Shown here: positions 41,493 to 50,700 of the stretch, in pieces | How the letters are laid out: each line of letters begins with the position of its first letter | Numbering within the stretch: position 1 is the stretch's first letter | Source of the DNA: Elusimicrobiota bacterium | Lineage (GTDB): Bacteria > Elusimicrobiota > Elusimicrobia > UBA1565 > UBA9628 | DNA length: 64,000 nt | NCBI GenBank assembly: GCA_016194705.1 | Contig: JACQAZ010000044.1 | Span: 1 to 64,000, forward strand | Direction of reading: 5' to 3' | Made by a program: the position numbers and the translations under genes | The notes under the pieces: model-generated | What the model saw: only the letters and a program-made list of their open reading frames with translations | Database searches by the model: none | Told to the model about the DNA's origin: nothing

Positions 41493-42103
41493 TCAAGATT
41501 CTGTTGACGCTGCTGCTGGCCAACGCCGCCGCCGAACCCGCGCCGGTCAAGGCGGTCTGGAAATCCTACCAGTACGCCGGCCCTGACTATAGACGCTACG
41601 ACTGCGGCCCCGCGCTCAGCGCCCTCGACGCCCTGCTCACGGCCATGGACGCGCGGGAAGTCCGCAAAGGCTGCTCCTGGAACTACGGGATCTCGGCCTC
41701 CTGGGAGGCTCTGGCTCCGCTCAAGCAGGATGCCCCCGAGAGCCGCGTCGCCTCGCTCATGAAAACACTGTCCAAGAGCGCCGAAGGCTGGCTTGGCGGC
41801 AAAGCGCGGGACTGGAAAGACGACTCGGTCGACGCGCAGTGGGGGCAGGCTCAGCTCCAGGTCAATCCTGGGCCCGGTCGCGCCTGCCAGGTCTACGCCG
41901 AGGTCCTCGATTATCTGTTGGAGACGCTTCCGGTGCGCAAGGTCTCCTCGCAGGTGTTCTGCGACGGCGGCTCGGGGATGATCAGCGTGAGCCTCGAGTA
42001 TTTGGCGCCGGCGGAAGCCGGACGGACTGGACGGCGGCCAGCACCGAGCCCAGCACGGCCAGCGACTTCTTATCGAATTGCGCCAAATCCACTGAGCCGC
42101 TGA
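41489..42103 (+). CDS. Exported hypothetical protein
   Basis: This encodes 204 aa with a signal peptide (MIKILLTLLLANAAAEPAP). Cysteines occur in DCGPA, GCSWN, RACQV and FCDGG, so disulfides are likely. The last ~40 aa overlap the convergent Gly/Asn-rich gene by 122 bp and look unlike protein (Pro/Arg-rich), so the original stop may have been lost. Shape-wise similar to the Cys-containing protein at 2460-2963 (RYDCGPAL/SDCGPAL), a possible distant paralogue. Confidence 0.55.
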   Translation: MIKILLTLLLANAAAEPAPVKAVWKSYQYAGPDYRRYDCGPALSALDALLTAMDAREVRKGCSWNYGISASWEALAPLKQDAPESRVASLMKTLSKSAEGWLGGKARDWKDDSVDAQWGQAQLQVNPGPGRACQVYAEVLDYLLETLPVRKVSSQVFCDGGSGMISVSLEYLAPAEAGRTGRRPAPSPARPATSYRIAPNPLSR

Positions 42104-42617
42104 GCAGCAGCCCGTTTCCGAAGGACGAAGCGTTGAGGCTGGTCCCGCCTTGGCCCCAGACGCTCCAGCCGCCCCCGAAATGGTTGAGGTTCATGCTGAA
42201 GTTGCGCCCATCCACGCTGCCGAAAAGGCTCCAGCCGTCTCCCGAGGGGTTGACGCTGACGTTCACGCCCGAGCCCCAGGCGTTGTAGCCGCGGTTGGGA
42301 TCGGTGTTCGAGACCGGGTTGAGATTAAGGTTGACGAACTTGTTATCCGCGCTGCCTGAGATGTTCCAGGAGCCCCAAGAGGTCTTGGAGCCGTTGAGAT
42401 TGATCCTCAGCGAGCCCTCGTTGATGTCGCAGAACGAGCCGTTGAGGCCCACCCGCATCGAGACCGAAGTCCAACGCGGGAACGCCGCCTTAATCCGGGA
42501 CAGTTCCTGCTGAGCGGTCGAACCGATGAAATCCGGCGCGGGGCTCTGCGCCGCATGGGCCGCTGCCGAAACCAGGATCAAGAACACAACCAAAACGCTG
42601 CGCGCGGCGTTCCTCAT
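41982..42617 (-). CDS. Exported Asn/Gly/Ser-rich repeat protein
   Basis: This encodes 211 aa with signal peptide ending ...VSAAAHA. Start ATG at 42617 has a G-run ribosome site. The mature protein has repeating beta strands such as LRINLNGSKTSWGSWNISGS and FSMNLNHFGGGWSVWGQGG, alternating Asn, Gly and Trp, as in a beta-solenoid or small barrel. The longer upstream frame to 42788 is rejected. Its 3' end overlaps the convergent gene. The function is unknown. Confidence 0.55.
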   Translation of the reverse strand: MRNAARSVLVVFLILVSAAAHAAQSPAPDFIGSTAQQELSRIKAAFPRWTSVSMRVGLNGSFCDINEGSLRINLNGSKTSWGSWNISGSADNKFVNLNLNPVSNTDPNRGYNAWGSGVNVSVNPSGDGWSLFGSVDGRNFSMNLNHFGGGWSVWGQGGTSLNASSFGNGLLLSGSVDLAQFDKKSLAVLGSVLAAVQSVRLPPAPNTRGSR

Positions 42618-42786
42618 AATACCCCCCAACGGCGAAGCTTTCGTCATTCTAGCACGAAACGAAGCATCTTGCCGGCGACTTCTCCACCGACCGGGTCCGG
42701 ACCCAGTCGGTGTATAACTCTTTCCCTCGGTCCCGGCAGCAAAGAGCTTGAGCACTGGCGGATGGTATATAATGGAAGCAAATCCC

Positions 42787-43794
42787 ATGAAGCTTCCTCA
42801 GCCGGACGACGAGCTCGCGCTGACGAAGATCCTCGAGCGCCAGAAGAAGCTCTTCTGGGACTTCGAGTCGGCCGCCCCTTGGAAAAAAGGCGTCGATCTC
42901 TCGCGGCATTTCGTCCCGCTCGACCGCGACAGCCTGATATTCCCCGAGGCCAGCCGCGAGCAGCGCCTGGTCATCAGCCAGTACCTCGGCCTGGTCATCG
43001 CGCAGACCTTCGCCGAGATGGAGACCGCGCTCGTGCAGGCCAAGGAGCTCGTTTTCCGCAAGACGCTCGACCTCTATCCGATCAATCCCGAGTTCGAGGC
43101 GCTGGGCGAACAGTTTTTTGTCGAGGAGGAAAAGCACTCGCGCATGTTTCGGCGCTACCTGGTCGCCTTCGCCCGCGAGACGGGCGTCAAACCCGAAGAT
43201 CTCCACGATATCCTGCCGGCGGTCTCGGGGACCATCCTCCAGAGGACCCTCAAGCTCAATTCGGACTACGGCGGCCACGCGCTCTGGTGGGTGCTGACCT
43301 TGGTCGAAGAGGTCTCGATCCTCATCTACAAGCAGATGCGCCCGTTCAAAAAGACGCTCGACCCGCTTTACTTCGAAATCCATCGCCTGCACTTCGAGGA
43401 GGAGGTTCGGCACAGCCCTTACTCCTACTGGATGATCGAGCACCTCTACCGGCGCGACAAGTCCTTCAAAGGCGTGTTCTTCCGCAAGACCGATCTCGCG
43501 CTCGCCCAGGGGCTCGAGATCGCCTGGGCCCTCTCGTCTCTCTCGCGCATCAAGAACGCGCTCTGGCTGCGCAACAAGCATCCATTTTACAGGACCCTGA
43601 TCTCCTGCATCCCGCTTCTGCGCAAGATCGGCCCGGTCGAGGCTATCCGCCGTCTTTTCGTGACCGCGCCCTTCGTGAGTCTCCTGCTCAACCCGCAATA
43701 CCACGACGACTTCCAGGGGCTCATCGGGAAGATCCGCACCATCCAGCTGCCCACACCGGCGCCCGATCCCCAGCAGCTCTCGGCGGACGAATGA
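42787..43794 (+). CDS. Ferritin-like diiron oxygenase (AurF-like)
   Basis: This encodes 335 aa, mostly helical. Two canonical diiron motifs are visible: QFFVEEEKHSRMFRRYL and HFEEEVRHSPYSYW (E-E-x-x-H type), in the spacing of AurF-like and related N-oxygenases/hydroxylases. There is no signal peptide. GGAAG lies about 10 nt before the ATG at 42787; an ATG at 42772 overlaps the -10 TATAAT and is unlikely. It is the first gene of a four-gene operon in which each junction overlaps by 4 bp, followed by an Asp-nucleophile hydrolase, an M24-like protein and an SDR. Confidence 0.7.
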   Translation: MKLPQPDDELALTKILERQKKLFWDFESAAPWKKGVDLSRHFVPLDRDSLIFPEASREQRLVISQYLGLVIAQTFAEMETALVQAKELVFRKTLDLYPINPEFEALGEQFFVEEEKHSRMFRRYLVAFARETGVKPEDLHDILPAVSGTILQRTLKLNSDYGGHALWWVLTLVEEVSILIYKQMRPFKKTLDPLYFEIHRLHFEEEVRHSPYSYWMIEHLYRRDKSFKGVFFRKTDLALAQGLEIAWALSSLSRIKNALWLRNKHPFYRTLISCIPLLRKIGPVEAIRRLFVTAPFVSLLLNPQYHDDFQGLIGKIRTIQLPTPAPDPQQLSADE

Positions 43795-44648
43795 CGAAGA
43801 CCGGCTTGAAGCTCAAGACGGCGAGCCTGCGGGGCCTCAAGACCGCCTGGTTCGACAACGAAAACGCGGGCAAGCCCATCGTCTTCCTCCTGCACGGCTA
43901 TCCCGACACGCCCGACGCGTGGTCCGACCAGGTCGAGGCCTTCTCGCACGACTTCCATTTGATCCTGCCCTACGGCCGCGGCGTGGGACCCTCCTCCGCT
44001 CCCGAACGGCAGCGCCGCTACGGCGCCTATTCGATCCTGCTCGACCACCTCGAGATCATGAGACTGACGGACGCCTCCGAGAGAACCCCATTGCACGTCG
44101 TGGGGCACGACATCGGAGGCATGCACGCCTGGCTTCTGGCCTCGCACCCTCATCCGCGCCTGCGCACCGTTTCCATACTGAACTCGGCCCATCCCAAGCA
44201 GTACCTGCGCCGGGTGTTCTGGCCGCGGCAGGTCGTCAAGAGCTGGTACGTCGGAGCGTTCCAGCTGCCCTTCGTCCCCGAGGCCGCGATCTGGTTTTTC
44301 CACAAACAGCTCTTGGCGGCGGTGGCCAAGGAGGGCTGGAAGCCTCCTCACCACGAGCAGAGCCTCAAGGACTTCGAGGGCTCGGCGGTCAACGCGATGA
44401 ACGAATACCGCCAGTTCGCCCGCGACATCCCTCACTTCCTGCGCGATCACGCCGGCCCCGTCGAGGCCCCGGTGCTCGTCATCTCGAGCGAGGACGACAG
44501 CTATCTCGAGGCGCCGTCGACGACCGAGTTCTCCGACCTCGCGCGCAGCGTCACCGTGCGCGTCATCAAGGGCAAGCACTGGCTGCACCGCGAGCAGCCC
44601 GAGCGCATCAACCGCCTGCTCGGCGACTTTTGGAAGGCGCACCCATGA
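43791..44648 (+). CDS. Alpha/beta hydrolase, epoxide hydrolase/dehalogenase type
   Basis: This encodes 285 aa. VFLLHGYPDTPDAWSDQVEA then GRGVGPSS and HVVGHDIGGMHAWLLA: the nucleophile is Asp (VGHDIGG) rather than Ser, the hallmark of soluble epoxide hydrolases and haloalkane dehalogenases. GKHWLHREQPERIN supplies the His. Start ATG overlaps the diiron gene's stop (ATGA). With an oxygenase upstream it may open an epoxide made by it (inference). Confidence 0.8.
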   Translation: MTKTGLKLKTASLRGLKTAWFDNENAGKPIVFLLHGYPDTPDAWSDQVEAFSHDFHLILPYGRGVGPSSAPERQRRYGAYSILLDHLEIMRLTDASERTPLHVVGHDIGGMHAWLLASHPHPRLRTVSILNSAHPKQYLRRVFWPRQVVKSWYVGAFQLPFVPEAAIWFFHKQLLAAVAKEGWKPPHHEQSLKDFEGSAVNAMNEYRQFARDIPHFLRDHAGPVEAPVLVISSEDDSYLEAPSTTEFSDLARSVTVRVIKGKHWLHREQPERINRLLGDFWKAHP

Positions 44649-45463
44649 ACCCGCTCAAGAATTGGCTCTACGGTCGCGCGAAGAACCGGCCCTTGACCGC
44701 GGAGGATCTGGAAGGGATGGCCAAGTCTCAGGCGCTGGCCTACGCCTGCGCGAAGGCGATCGCGTTGGAGGCCAAGGAAGGCTGGACCGAGGCGCAAGCC
44801 GCGCGCCTCATGGACGTCTATCTCTCCGACCACGGCGTCGATGCGGCCTTCCACAAATCCTTCGCCTGGTTCGGCGAGCGCAGCCGCTTCGACGGCATGA
44901 AGCGCTGGCTCGATTTTCTGCCCTCCGCGCGTCCATTGCGCCCCGGCGACTCGGTCATCCTCGACACGGCGCCGTTCCACAAGGGTTTCCCGGCCGACAT
45001 AGGCTATTCCTATTCTTTCGGCGAGAATCTCGGCGTCGAGAAAGCCCGCTCCTTCCTCAAAGAGCTGCGCGGCGAGATCCTGGAGCTGTTCTCCGCCGCC
45101 GCGACGCGGCCCGGACTTTCCGGCGGCGACATCTGCGAGGCCGTCGCGCGCCGAATCACGGAAAAAGGCTACGACCCTGTGCACCACCGGTATCCCGGCG
45201 GCGTGCTGGGCCACCGCCTGCATCCGGCTAAGGAAGGCTGGCGCCCGCCGACGCTGACGCCGTTCGGCTGGCAGGCGGTCTCGGGCATCGTCAAAGGCGG
45301 CTATTTTCCCGAGCTCATGAACGAGGGCCATCGCGGCGATCTTGTCGGCGGCTGGGCCATCGAGCCTCACCTCGGCGGCGCGGGCTTCGGCGCCAAGTTC
45401 GAGGAGATGCTCGTCGTCGACGAGAAGGGCGCGCGGTGGCTGGTCGAAGGACCCCCGTGGTGA
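44645..45463 (+). CDS. M24 (aminopeptidase P/creatinase fold) protein
   Basis: This encodes 272 aa. The five M24 metal ligands can be placed: DTAPFHKGFPAD (two Asp, ten residues apart), GHRLH (His), AIEPH (Glu) and FEEMLVVDEKG (Glu). The fold is otherwise a pita-bread without an extra N-terminal domain. Members are metallo-aminopeptidases, prolidases or creatinase-like enzymes; the operon suggests a small-molecule substrate (inference). ATGA overlap upstream and GTGA downstream. Confidence 0.75.
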   Translation: MNPLKNWLYGRAKNRPLTAEDLEGMAKSQALAYACAKAIALEAKEGWTEAQAARLMDVYLSDHGVDAAFHKSFAWFGERSRFDGMKRWLDFLPSARPLRPGDSVILDTAPFHKGFPADIGYSYSFGENLGVEKARSFLKELRGEILELFSAAATRPGLSGGDICEAVARRITEKGYDPVHHRYPGGVLGHRLHPAKEGWRPPTLTPFGWQAVSGIVKGGYFPELMNEGHRGDLVGGWAIEPHLGGAGFGAKFEEMLVVDEKGARWLVEGPPW

Positions 45464-46290
45464 TCGAGGGTCAGACTGTCTGGATCACGGGCGCGGGCTC
45501 GGGGATCGGGCTCGAGATGACGCGCGAGTTCTTAAGAAAGGGAGCTTCCGTGTTGGCCATCGACCGCGACGCCAAGGCCTTGGCCGAGCTCAAGAAGGAA
45601 GCGGCGCTCCTGAGATTCCCGCTCGCGACGTTGACCGCCGACGTCGGCTCCGGACCCGATTTTCTCGCGGCCCTCGAAGGCGCGCTGAAGTCGAACGGCA
45701 GTCCCGCCGTCTTCGTCAACAACGCGGGCATAGCGCGCGTCGGCGCGTTCTCCGAGATCGGGCTGGACGTCTTCGAGGAGGTCCTGCGCGTCAACCTTCG
45801 CGGCGTGATCTACGGAACTCGGTTCGCGCTCGCGCAAATGCGGACGGCGGACCGCGGGATCATCATCAACATGGCCTCGACCGCGGGCCTGCTGCCCTCC
45901 GCCTTCATGACGAGCTACGCGGCCTCGAAGTTCGCGGTCGTGGGCTTCACGCGATCTTTGCAGTCCGAGCTCAAGCTCTCGCAAAGCCCCGTGCGCCTGT
46001 GCCTCGTGACCCCGGGCTTCATCGACACGCCGATCATGAACCAGCGCGGCGTGGAGTTTCCCAAGTGGCTCCGGTGGACCGTGGCGGACGCCGCGCGCAC
46101 CGCGAAGGCGATCGTCAAGGGCGCCTTGGCGGGGAAAGAAGAGATCACTCCCGACCTCGGCGGACGGCTCTTGCAGCGAGCCTACCGATGGGCTCCGGTT
46201 CTCACCGCGGGCGGGGCCAAGCTCCTCTTCGCCCATTCCATGGCCGAGCTGATCGGAAAAAAGGCCATCAAGATCGCGCCGCCGAAGTAG
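45460..46290 (+). CDS. Short-chain dehydrogenase/reductase
   Basis: This encodes 276 aa. VWITGAGSGIGLEM (NAD(P) binding, TGxxxGxG), NNAGIARVG, and NMASTAGLLPSAFMTSYAAS then KFA give the Ser, Tyr and Lys of the catalytic set. It probably oxidises or reduces a hydroxyl/ketone formed by the operon's earlier enzymes. The GTG start at 45460 overlaps the previous stop (GTGA); the longer frame reaching back to 45436 is a chance extension. Its 3' end overlaps the convergent gene by 23 bp. Confidence 0.92.
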   Translation: MIEGQTVWITGAGSGIGLEMTREFLRKGASVLAIDRDAKALAELKKEAALLRFPLATLTADVGSGPDFLAALEGALKSNGSPAVFVNNAGIARVGAFSEIGLDVFEEVLRVNLRGVIYGTRFALAQMRTADRGIIINMASTAGLLPSAFMTSYAASKFAVVGFTRSLQSELKLSQSPVRLCLVTPGFIDTPIMNQRGVEFPKWLRWTVADAARTAKAIVKGALAGKEEITPDLGGRLLQRAYRWAPVLTAGGAKLLFAHSMAELIGKKAIKIAPPK

Positions 46291-47464
46291 CTCCGGCGGC
46301 CAGAGCGTCCCAGAGGTCGTTGGCCTCCAGCTCTCCATGGTGGAGGACCCTGCCTTCGGGATCCAGGACAAAGTTGAGCGGGCTGCCGCCGGGCTGCACG
46401 GCGCCGTCGACGACCCTGCCCGCGTCGAGACCGAACGCGATCGGGATCTTCAGCGCCCGGGCGCGGTCCTCGGCCTTGTACCAGTGCGGGCGGTCCGCCT
46501 CCCGGTCCGCCTTGCAGGTCACGACGTGCAGCTCGACGATGAACTCGCCGAACCAGCGCGCGAAGTTGAGGTAATGGCGCATGAACTCGTCGTAGGGGCC
46601 GTTGCCGCGATAGTCGCCGAGCAGGCACGCCGCGACGACCTGCCCGGGCTTCATGCGCGCGCGCGTCTGCGCCAGCGACACGCGGCTGCCGGCGCCGCCC
46701 AAAGGCGGCAGGTCGTAGTCGATGGGGAAGCGCTCGCCCTGCCAGCGCGGGATCAGCCGGAACTTCTTGCCGGTCAGCTTCTCGATCATCGCCATGATCG
46801 GCGCGTAGGAGTTGTACTCATAGGCCGCCATGAAGGTCTCGAGAGCCTCCTTGTCCTGTCCATCCTTGAGCTGCGCCTTGCCCATGTAATAGAAGCCCAC
46901 GGCCTGGTACTCGGTGGTCCAGTACCGGCTGTAGTTCTTCATGTACTCGCCGATGATCGCGTAGCCGTCGTCTTCGCGGCCCTGCTCGTAAGCGGCCGCG
47001 CCGAGGAAGACGAGCGCGGGCGTGCGGCCCCGGCCGAAGGTGTCGACGTCGAGCTTGGCCAGGCGCTCAAGATTCTCCCAATCGCCGGCCTCCCAAAGGA
47101 TGGCGAGCTCCGGCTGGGTCGCCTTGCCCGGCTTGTAGCCTGCCGCCACCGCCTGGCGCGTGAGCTGGAGGCGCACTCCGATGTCGACGCCGCTGGCCGT
47201 CAGGTCCACGAACTCCTTGGACGCCGGGCAATAGAAGACGTAGGCGCGCCGCTCCGAGCCGTCGCAGGCGAACTGCAGGCTGAGCTTGTCGGCGCCGATG
47301 TCGTCGACGGAGACGAGCCAATCCCCCTCGGCCAGGCCCGCCGCGCCCGCCACCGAGACCTTGGCGAGCTTGACGATGCGCTGGCAGTGAGAGGGATCGG
47401 GCGCGGCGGACGCCGGCCTCTTGTCGAGGGAAAAAGTCTGCGACTGGATGAACTCGCTGATCAC
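46268..47464 (-). CDS. TPR protein with C-terminal thioredoxin-like fold
   Basis: This encodes 398 aa. TPR-like helices (about 120-230) precede a C-terminal region (about 265-390) that reads like a TlpA/thioredoxin fold (VVAACLLGDYRGNGPYDEFM; GGSPLNFVLDPEGRVLHHGE) but lacks a CxxC; the strand ending in PLNFVLDPEGR matches thioredoxin-type cis-Pro regions. No signal peptide is seen. GTG start at 47464, about 23 nt after TATACT. The role is unknown. Confidence 0.6.
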   Translation of the reverse strand: MISEFIQSQTFSLDKRPASAAPDPSHCQRIVKLAKVSVAGAAGLAEGDWLVSVDDIGADKLSLQFACDGSERRAYVFYCPASKEFVDLTASGVDIGVRLQLTRQAVAAGYKPGKATQPELAILWEAGDWENLERLAKLDVDTFGRGRTPALVFLGAAAYEQGREDDGYAIIGEYMKNYSRYWTTEYQAVGFYYMGKAQLKDGQDKEALETFMAAYEYNSYAPIMAMIEKLTGKKFRLIPRWQGERFPIDYDLPPLGGAGSRVSLAQTRARMKPGQVVAACLLGDYRGNGPYDEFMRHYLNFARWFGEFIVELHVVTCKADREADRPHWYKAEDRARALKIPIAFGLDAGRVVDGAVQPGGSPLNFVLDPEGRVLHHGELEANDLWDALAAGATSAARS

Positions 47465-47487
47465 GCGATCGGGCCGTGCGCGACCCC

Positions 47488-47516
47488 AGTATAACGGCCG
47501 GCCGCCACGCCGTCAA
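47488..47516 (-). promoter_or_regulatory. Promoter of the TPR/thioredoxin-like gene
   Basis: On the minus strand TTGACG (47516-47511), a 17-nt spacer and TATACT (47493-47488) form a near-consensus promoter. Its -35 is only 6 bp from the -35 of the divergent glycosidase-like gene. Confidence 0.7.
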
Positions 47517-47522
47517 GTCCCC

Positions 47523-47551
47523 TTGAATTGTGGCAGGCGCGGGGCTACACT
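47523..47551 (+). promoter_or_regulatory. Promoter of the glycosidase-like gene
   Basis: TTGAAT (47523-47528), a 17-nt spacer and TACACT (47546-47551) stand 6 nt before the ATG at 47558. The -35 matches that of the hicB promoter. Confidence 0.7.
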
Positions 47552-47557
47552 TTGGGC

Positions 47558-48871
47558 ATGAGGCCCCTCTGGGCGTTGTGCCTCCTCTCGTTGCCCGCGA
47601 CCGCCGGCGCCTTCGAGCCGTTGACCGACGTCCACGTGAAATTCCAGCGCGACCAGACCTCCGGAAATCACGGCGAGCCGGCGACGCAAGTCCGCGACTG
47701 CCGCTCCCCCCTCGACCCGGCGGCGCCTCCCCAAGACGGCCCGGCCGTTTCGGCGGGGGGCGTCTCGGGCAAGATCGACGGCCGCGGCTTCCCATCGGTC
47801 TTCCAAGCTTGGGAGACGGCCTCCAACCTCGGCAAGGAGGACAGCTTCGCGCGGCACGACCTCGCCTGGACCGGGCTCACCTCGTACGGGCTCAAAGGAA
47901 ACAGCCGCTGGGCCGGCCTCTCGACGGCCTTCACCGGAGGCGGCCGGCAGGCGTCGCTGCGCGGGGGAAACACCAATCTGGTCCTGCTCGCCGAGATCCG
48001 CTGGAAGGACGGGCGCTTCGAGGACGGCGACGATCCCGCGAAGCAATATCTGCCCAAAGGCCACCCGTGGTGGCTGCAAAAAGACGGCGCGATGGTCCCC
48101 GCCAACACGACGCTGACGGCGCCCTATTTCCTGCTCGACTACCGCGACCCCTGCTTCCAGGAGCAGGTCGCCCGCCAATGCAAGGCGGCCATCGCCACCG
48201 GCCTCTTCGACGGCTGCATGCTCGACTGGTGGCATAACGCGGACTCCGATCAGCTCGCCATGCTGCGCAAGGTCCGCGAGGCCATCGGCAGCGGCGGCCT
48301 CATCATCGTGAACGCCAACGGCGACGCGCCGACCGCCTCCTTCCCTTATATCAACGGCGTCTTCACCGAAGGCTTCGGGGCGAGCTTCTGGCGCGGCGGG
48401 CAAGGCTACGCCCAGGTCCCCTATCCCAAGCCCGAGGCCTGGCAGAACCTGATCGCTTTGCTGCAGACCCTCGAGACCTCCGCCACTCCGCCGCGCATCA
48501 ACGCGATCGAGGGCTGGGGCGACGCGGGCGACGCGCCCTACCTGCGCTCGCTGACGACTCTGGTGCTCGCCTACTCGAAGGCCTATGTGCTTTATTCAAG
48601 GCCGAACAAGACCGTCCCCAATCACGACCACACACATCCATGGGACCCGTTCTGGGACAAGGGGCTCGGCGCCCCGCGCAGCGACGGCGCGCCGGTCGCG
48701 CTGCCGGGAGGGGCCGTGCGGCGGGAATTCTCGGGCGGCACCGTCGTCTACAATCCGTCCGAGAACGCCGTGCTGCTGAGCTTCCCCGAGCCGCGCACGA
48801 GCAGGGCCACCGGGGTCAAGACCTCCCGCCATCAGGTGCCGCCCCACGACGGGGACATCTTCGTACCTTAG
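47558..48871 (+). CDS. Exported putative glycoside hydrolase-like TIM-barrel protein
   Basis: This encodes 437 aa with signal peptide MRPLWALCLLSLPATAGAF. Barrel-like strands include FLLDYRDPCFQEQVARQCKA and GLFDGCMLDWWHNADSDQ, the latter resembling the acid-bearing strand of hypothetical glycosyl hydrolase families (GHL type); LIIVNANGD and FTEGFGASFW follow. C-terminal beta domain. The start at 47558 is chosen from the leaderless promoter and signal peptide; a longer frame starting at 47528 is rejected. The substrate is unknown. Confidence 0.65.
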   Translation: MRPLWALCLLSLPATAGAFEPLTDVHVKFQRDQTSGNHGEPATQVRDCRSPLDPAAPPQDGPAVSAGGVSGKIDGRGFPSVFQAWETASNLGKEDSFARHDLAWTGLTSYGLKGNSRWAGLSTAFTGGGRQASLRGGNTNLVLLAEIRWKDGRFEDGDDPAKQYLPKGHPWWLQKDGAMVPANTTLTAPYFLLDYRDPCFQEQVARQCKAAIATGLFDGCMLDWWHNADSDQLAMLRKVREAIGSGGLIIVNANGDAPTASFPYINGVFTEGFGASFWRGGQGYAQVPYPKPEAWQNLIALLQTLETSATPPRINAIEGWGDAGDAPYLRSLTTLVLAYSKAYVLYSRPNKTVPNHDHTHPWDPFWDKGLGAPRSDGAPVALPGGAVRREFSGGTVVYNPSENAVLLSFPEPRTSRATGVKTSRHQVPPHDGDIFVP

Positions 48872-48880
48872 TCAGCGTCC

Positions 48881-48909
48881 TTGACGCGCCGGGCCGGCGG
48901 CACTATACT
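48881..48909 (+). promoter_or_regulatory. Promoter of the FHA-cyclase gene
   Basis: TTGACG, a 17-nt spacer and TATACT end 8 nt before the ATG at 48918, predicting a leaderless or one-to-two-base-leader transcript. Confidence 0.65.
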
Positions 48910-48917
48910 TAGGTTCT

Positions 48918-50612
48918 ATGGGCGCCTCGCTCGAGATCGCCGCCAAGGGAGCGGCCCCCGTGCGCTTCGAGCTCTCCTCGAGCGCCGTCGTCATCGGCCG
49001 CTCCGAGGAGGCCGACCTGCGCGTCGCCGGCGACCTGCACATCAGCCGCCGCCACGTCCAGGTCAGCCTCGAGGGCGGACGGCTCAAAGTGCGGCGGCTG
49101 GGTCAGGCCTCCAACCCGGTCTACCACGGCGGCGCGCCGGCCGACGAGTTCACGCTCGTCCCCGGCGATTTCTTCGTCATCGGCGGCACGCGCTTCACCT
49201 TCGTGAGCGACGCCGCGGACAACGCCCGCATGAAGGCCTCGTCCGCGTCGGACGCAAACCCTAAGCTCCTCAAGACCATCAGCCAGACCGACCTCTACTC
49301 GATGGGCGAGTCCTCGGACCGGCTGAAGCTCCTCGACCTGCTCGAGCTGCCCGAGATCCTGCGCAGCCGCGACCGCAAAGACTTCTACGTGCACATCGCG
49401 GGCCTGCTGCGCCTCTCGACGGGCGCCACCTGGGCCTGCGTGGTCACCGAGGAGGGCAAGGTCCTCGGCGAGGACGCGGCCTCCGACACGGGCAAGGGCT
49501 ACAGCCCGAGCCGGTCTCTCATCAAGAAGGCCCTCGACGACGCTCCGATGCCGACGATCTACTCCTGGAACAACCCGGGCGACATCATGGCGACCGTCCA
49601 GGAGGGGCTCGACTGGGCGGTCTGCGCCGCGGCCCGCATCCCAGGCGAGCCCGCCGTGATCTTCTACGCCTCGGGCCGCGACTCGGCCGGCCGCGGCGCC
49701 CTGCGCCAGGACGAGGCGCGCTTCGTGGGCCTGGTGGCCGACATGGTGGGCCGCAGCTTCTCGATGGACCGCCTGCTGACCATGGAGGGGCGCCTGGAGC
49801 GCTTCTTCGCCGGCCCCATCGTCGACAAGATATTGAAATCGCCGGACATGAAGGAGCTCGAGCCGCGCCTGGCGCAGAGCACGGTGCTCTTCTTCGACAT
49901 CCGCGGGTTCTCTCTGCGCACCGAGGAGAAAAACGAGGAGATCCTGGGCTACATCAGCGACCTGCGCCGCGCGATGACCGCGATGACGGGCGCCATCCTA
50001 GACGAGCGAGGCGTCGTCCTGCAGTACTTGGGCGACGGGATCCTGGCCTGCTGGAACGTCCCTTTCGAGGAGACCGGCCACGTCGACCGCGCCTGCCGCG
50101 CCGCGCTGCGCATGGCGGAGGCCATCGGCCATGCCACCGGCGGCTGGAGCTGCGGCATCGGCATCCACACCGGCGAGGTCGTGGCCGGCGCGATCGGCTC
50201 GGAGCAGGTCTTCGCCTACGGGGTCCTGGGCACCGTCGTCAACCAGGCCTCGCGCATCGAGGGCATCACGAAGATCCTCAAGACCCCGATCCTCGTGACC
50301 ACAGAGGTCGCCGAGCGCCTCTCGGCCTCCGAGGGCGTCGCGATGAGAGTGGGGCGCTTCAAGCCGGCGGGCATGAGCGCGGCCTTCGACCTCTTCGAGC
50401 TCACGGCCCCGCCCGGGGACCGGGCGCGCCGGGAGCTCTTCGCGGACGGCCTCTCCCGCCTCAAGACGGGCGATTTCTCCGGGGCCGCCAAGCTCTTCGG
50501 TTCGCGCCCCGGCGCCGACGGCCCGGCGTCCTTCCTTAATGTCGTGTGCGAGACCTACGCGGCCAAGCCGCCGGCCAAATGGGACGGCGTCATCGAGTTG
50601 ATCCAAAAGTAG
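48918..50612 (+). CDS. FHA-GAF-like class III adenylate/guanylate cyclase
   Basis: This encodes 564 aa. Residues 1-95 are an FHA domain (VVIGRSEEADLRVAGDLHIS then RRHVQV), binding phospho-Thr. A GAF-like domain follows (about 125-290). A class III cyclase catalytic domain (about 310-500) has VLFFDIRGFS (metal Asp), YLGDGILACWNVPFE (second metal Asp) and YGVLGTVVNQASRIEG. It would make cAMP or cGMP. The FHA domain links it to Ser/Thr kinases such as the TPR-kinase at 12.9-15.0 kb (inference). A stand-alone receiver follows. Confidence 0.88.
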   Translation: MGASLEIAAKGAAPVRFELSSSAVVIGRSEEADLRVAGDLHISRRHVQVSLEGGRLKVRRLGQASNPVYHGGAPADEFTLVPGDFFVIGGTRFTFVSDAADNARMKASSASDANPKLLKTISQTDLYSMGESSDRLKLLDLLELPEILRSRDRKDFYVHIAGLLRLSTGATWACVVTEEGKVLGEDAASDTGKGYSPSRSLIKKALDDAPMPTIYSWNNPGDIMATVQEGLDWAVCAAARIPGEPAVIFYASGRDSAGRGALRQDEARFVGLVADMVGRSFSMDRLLTMEGRLERFFAGPIVDKILKSPDMKELEPRLAQSTVLFFDIRGFSLRTEEKNEEILGYISDLRRAMTAMTGAILDERGVVLQYLGDGILACWNVPFEETGHVDRACRAALRMAEAIGHATGGWSCGIGIHTGEVVAGAIGSEQVFAYGVLGTVVNQASRIEGITKILKTPILVTTEVAERLSASEGVAMRVGRFKPAGMSAAFDLFELTAPPGDRARRELFADGLSRLKTGDFSGAAKLFGSRPGADGPASFLNVVCETYAAKPPAKWDGVIELIQK

Positions 50613-50700
50613 ACGCCCTTTACCGCTTTTTCACCCCCCCTTTGCCGTTTTTTTCATTGATTGTTACGGCCAACCGCCCCACACTATGACCGGGGGAATC

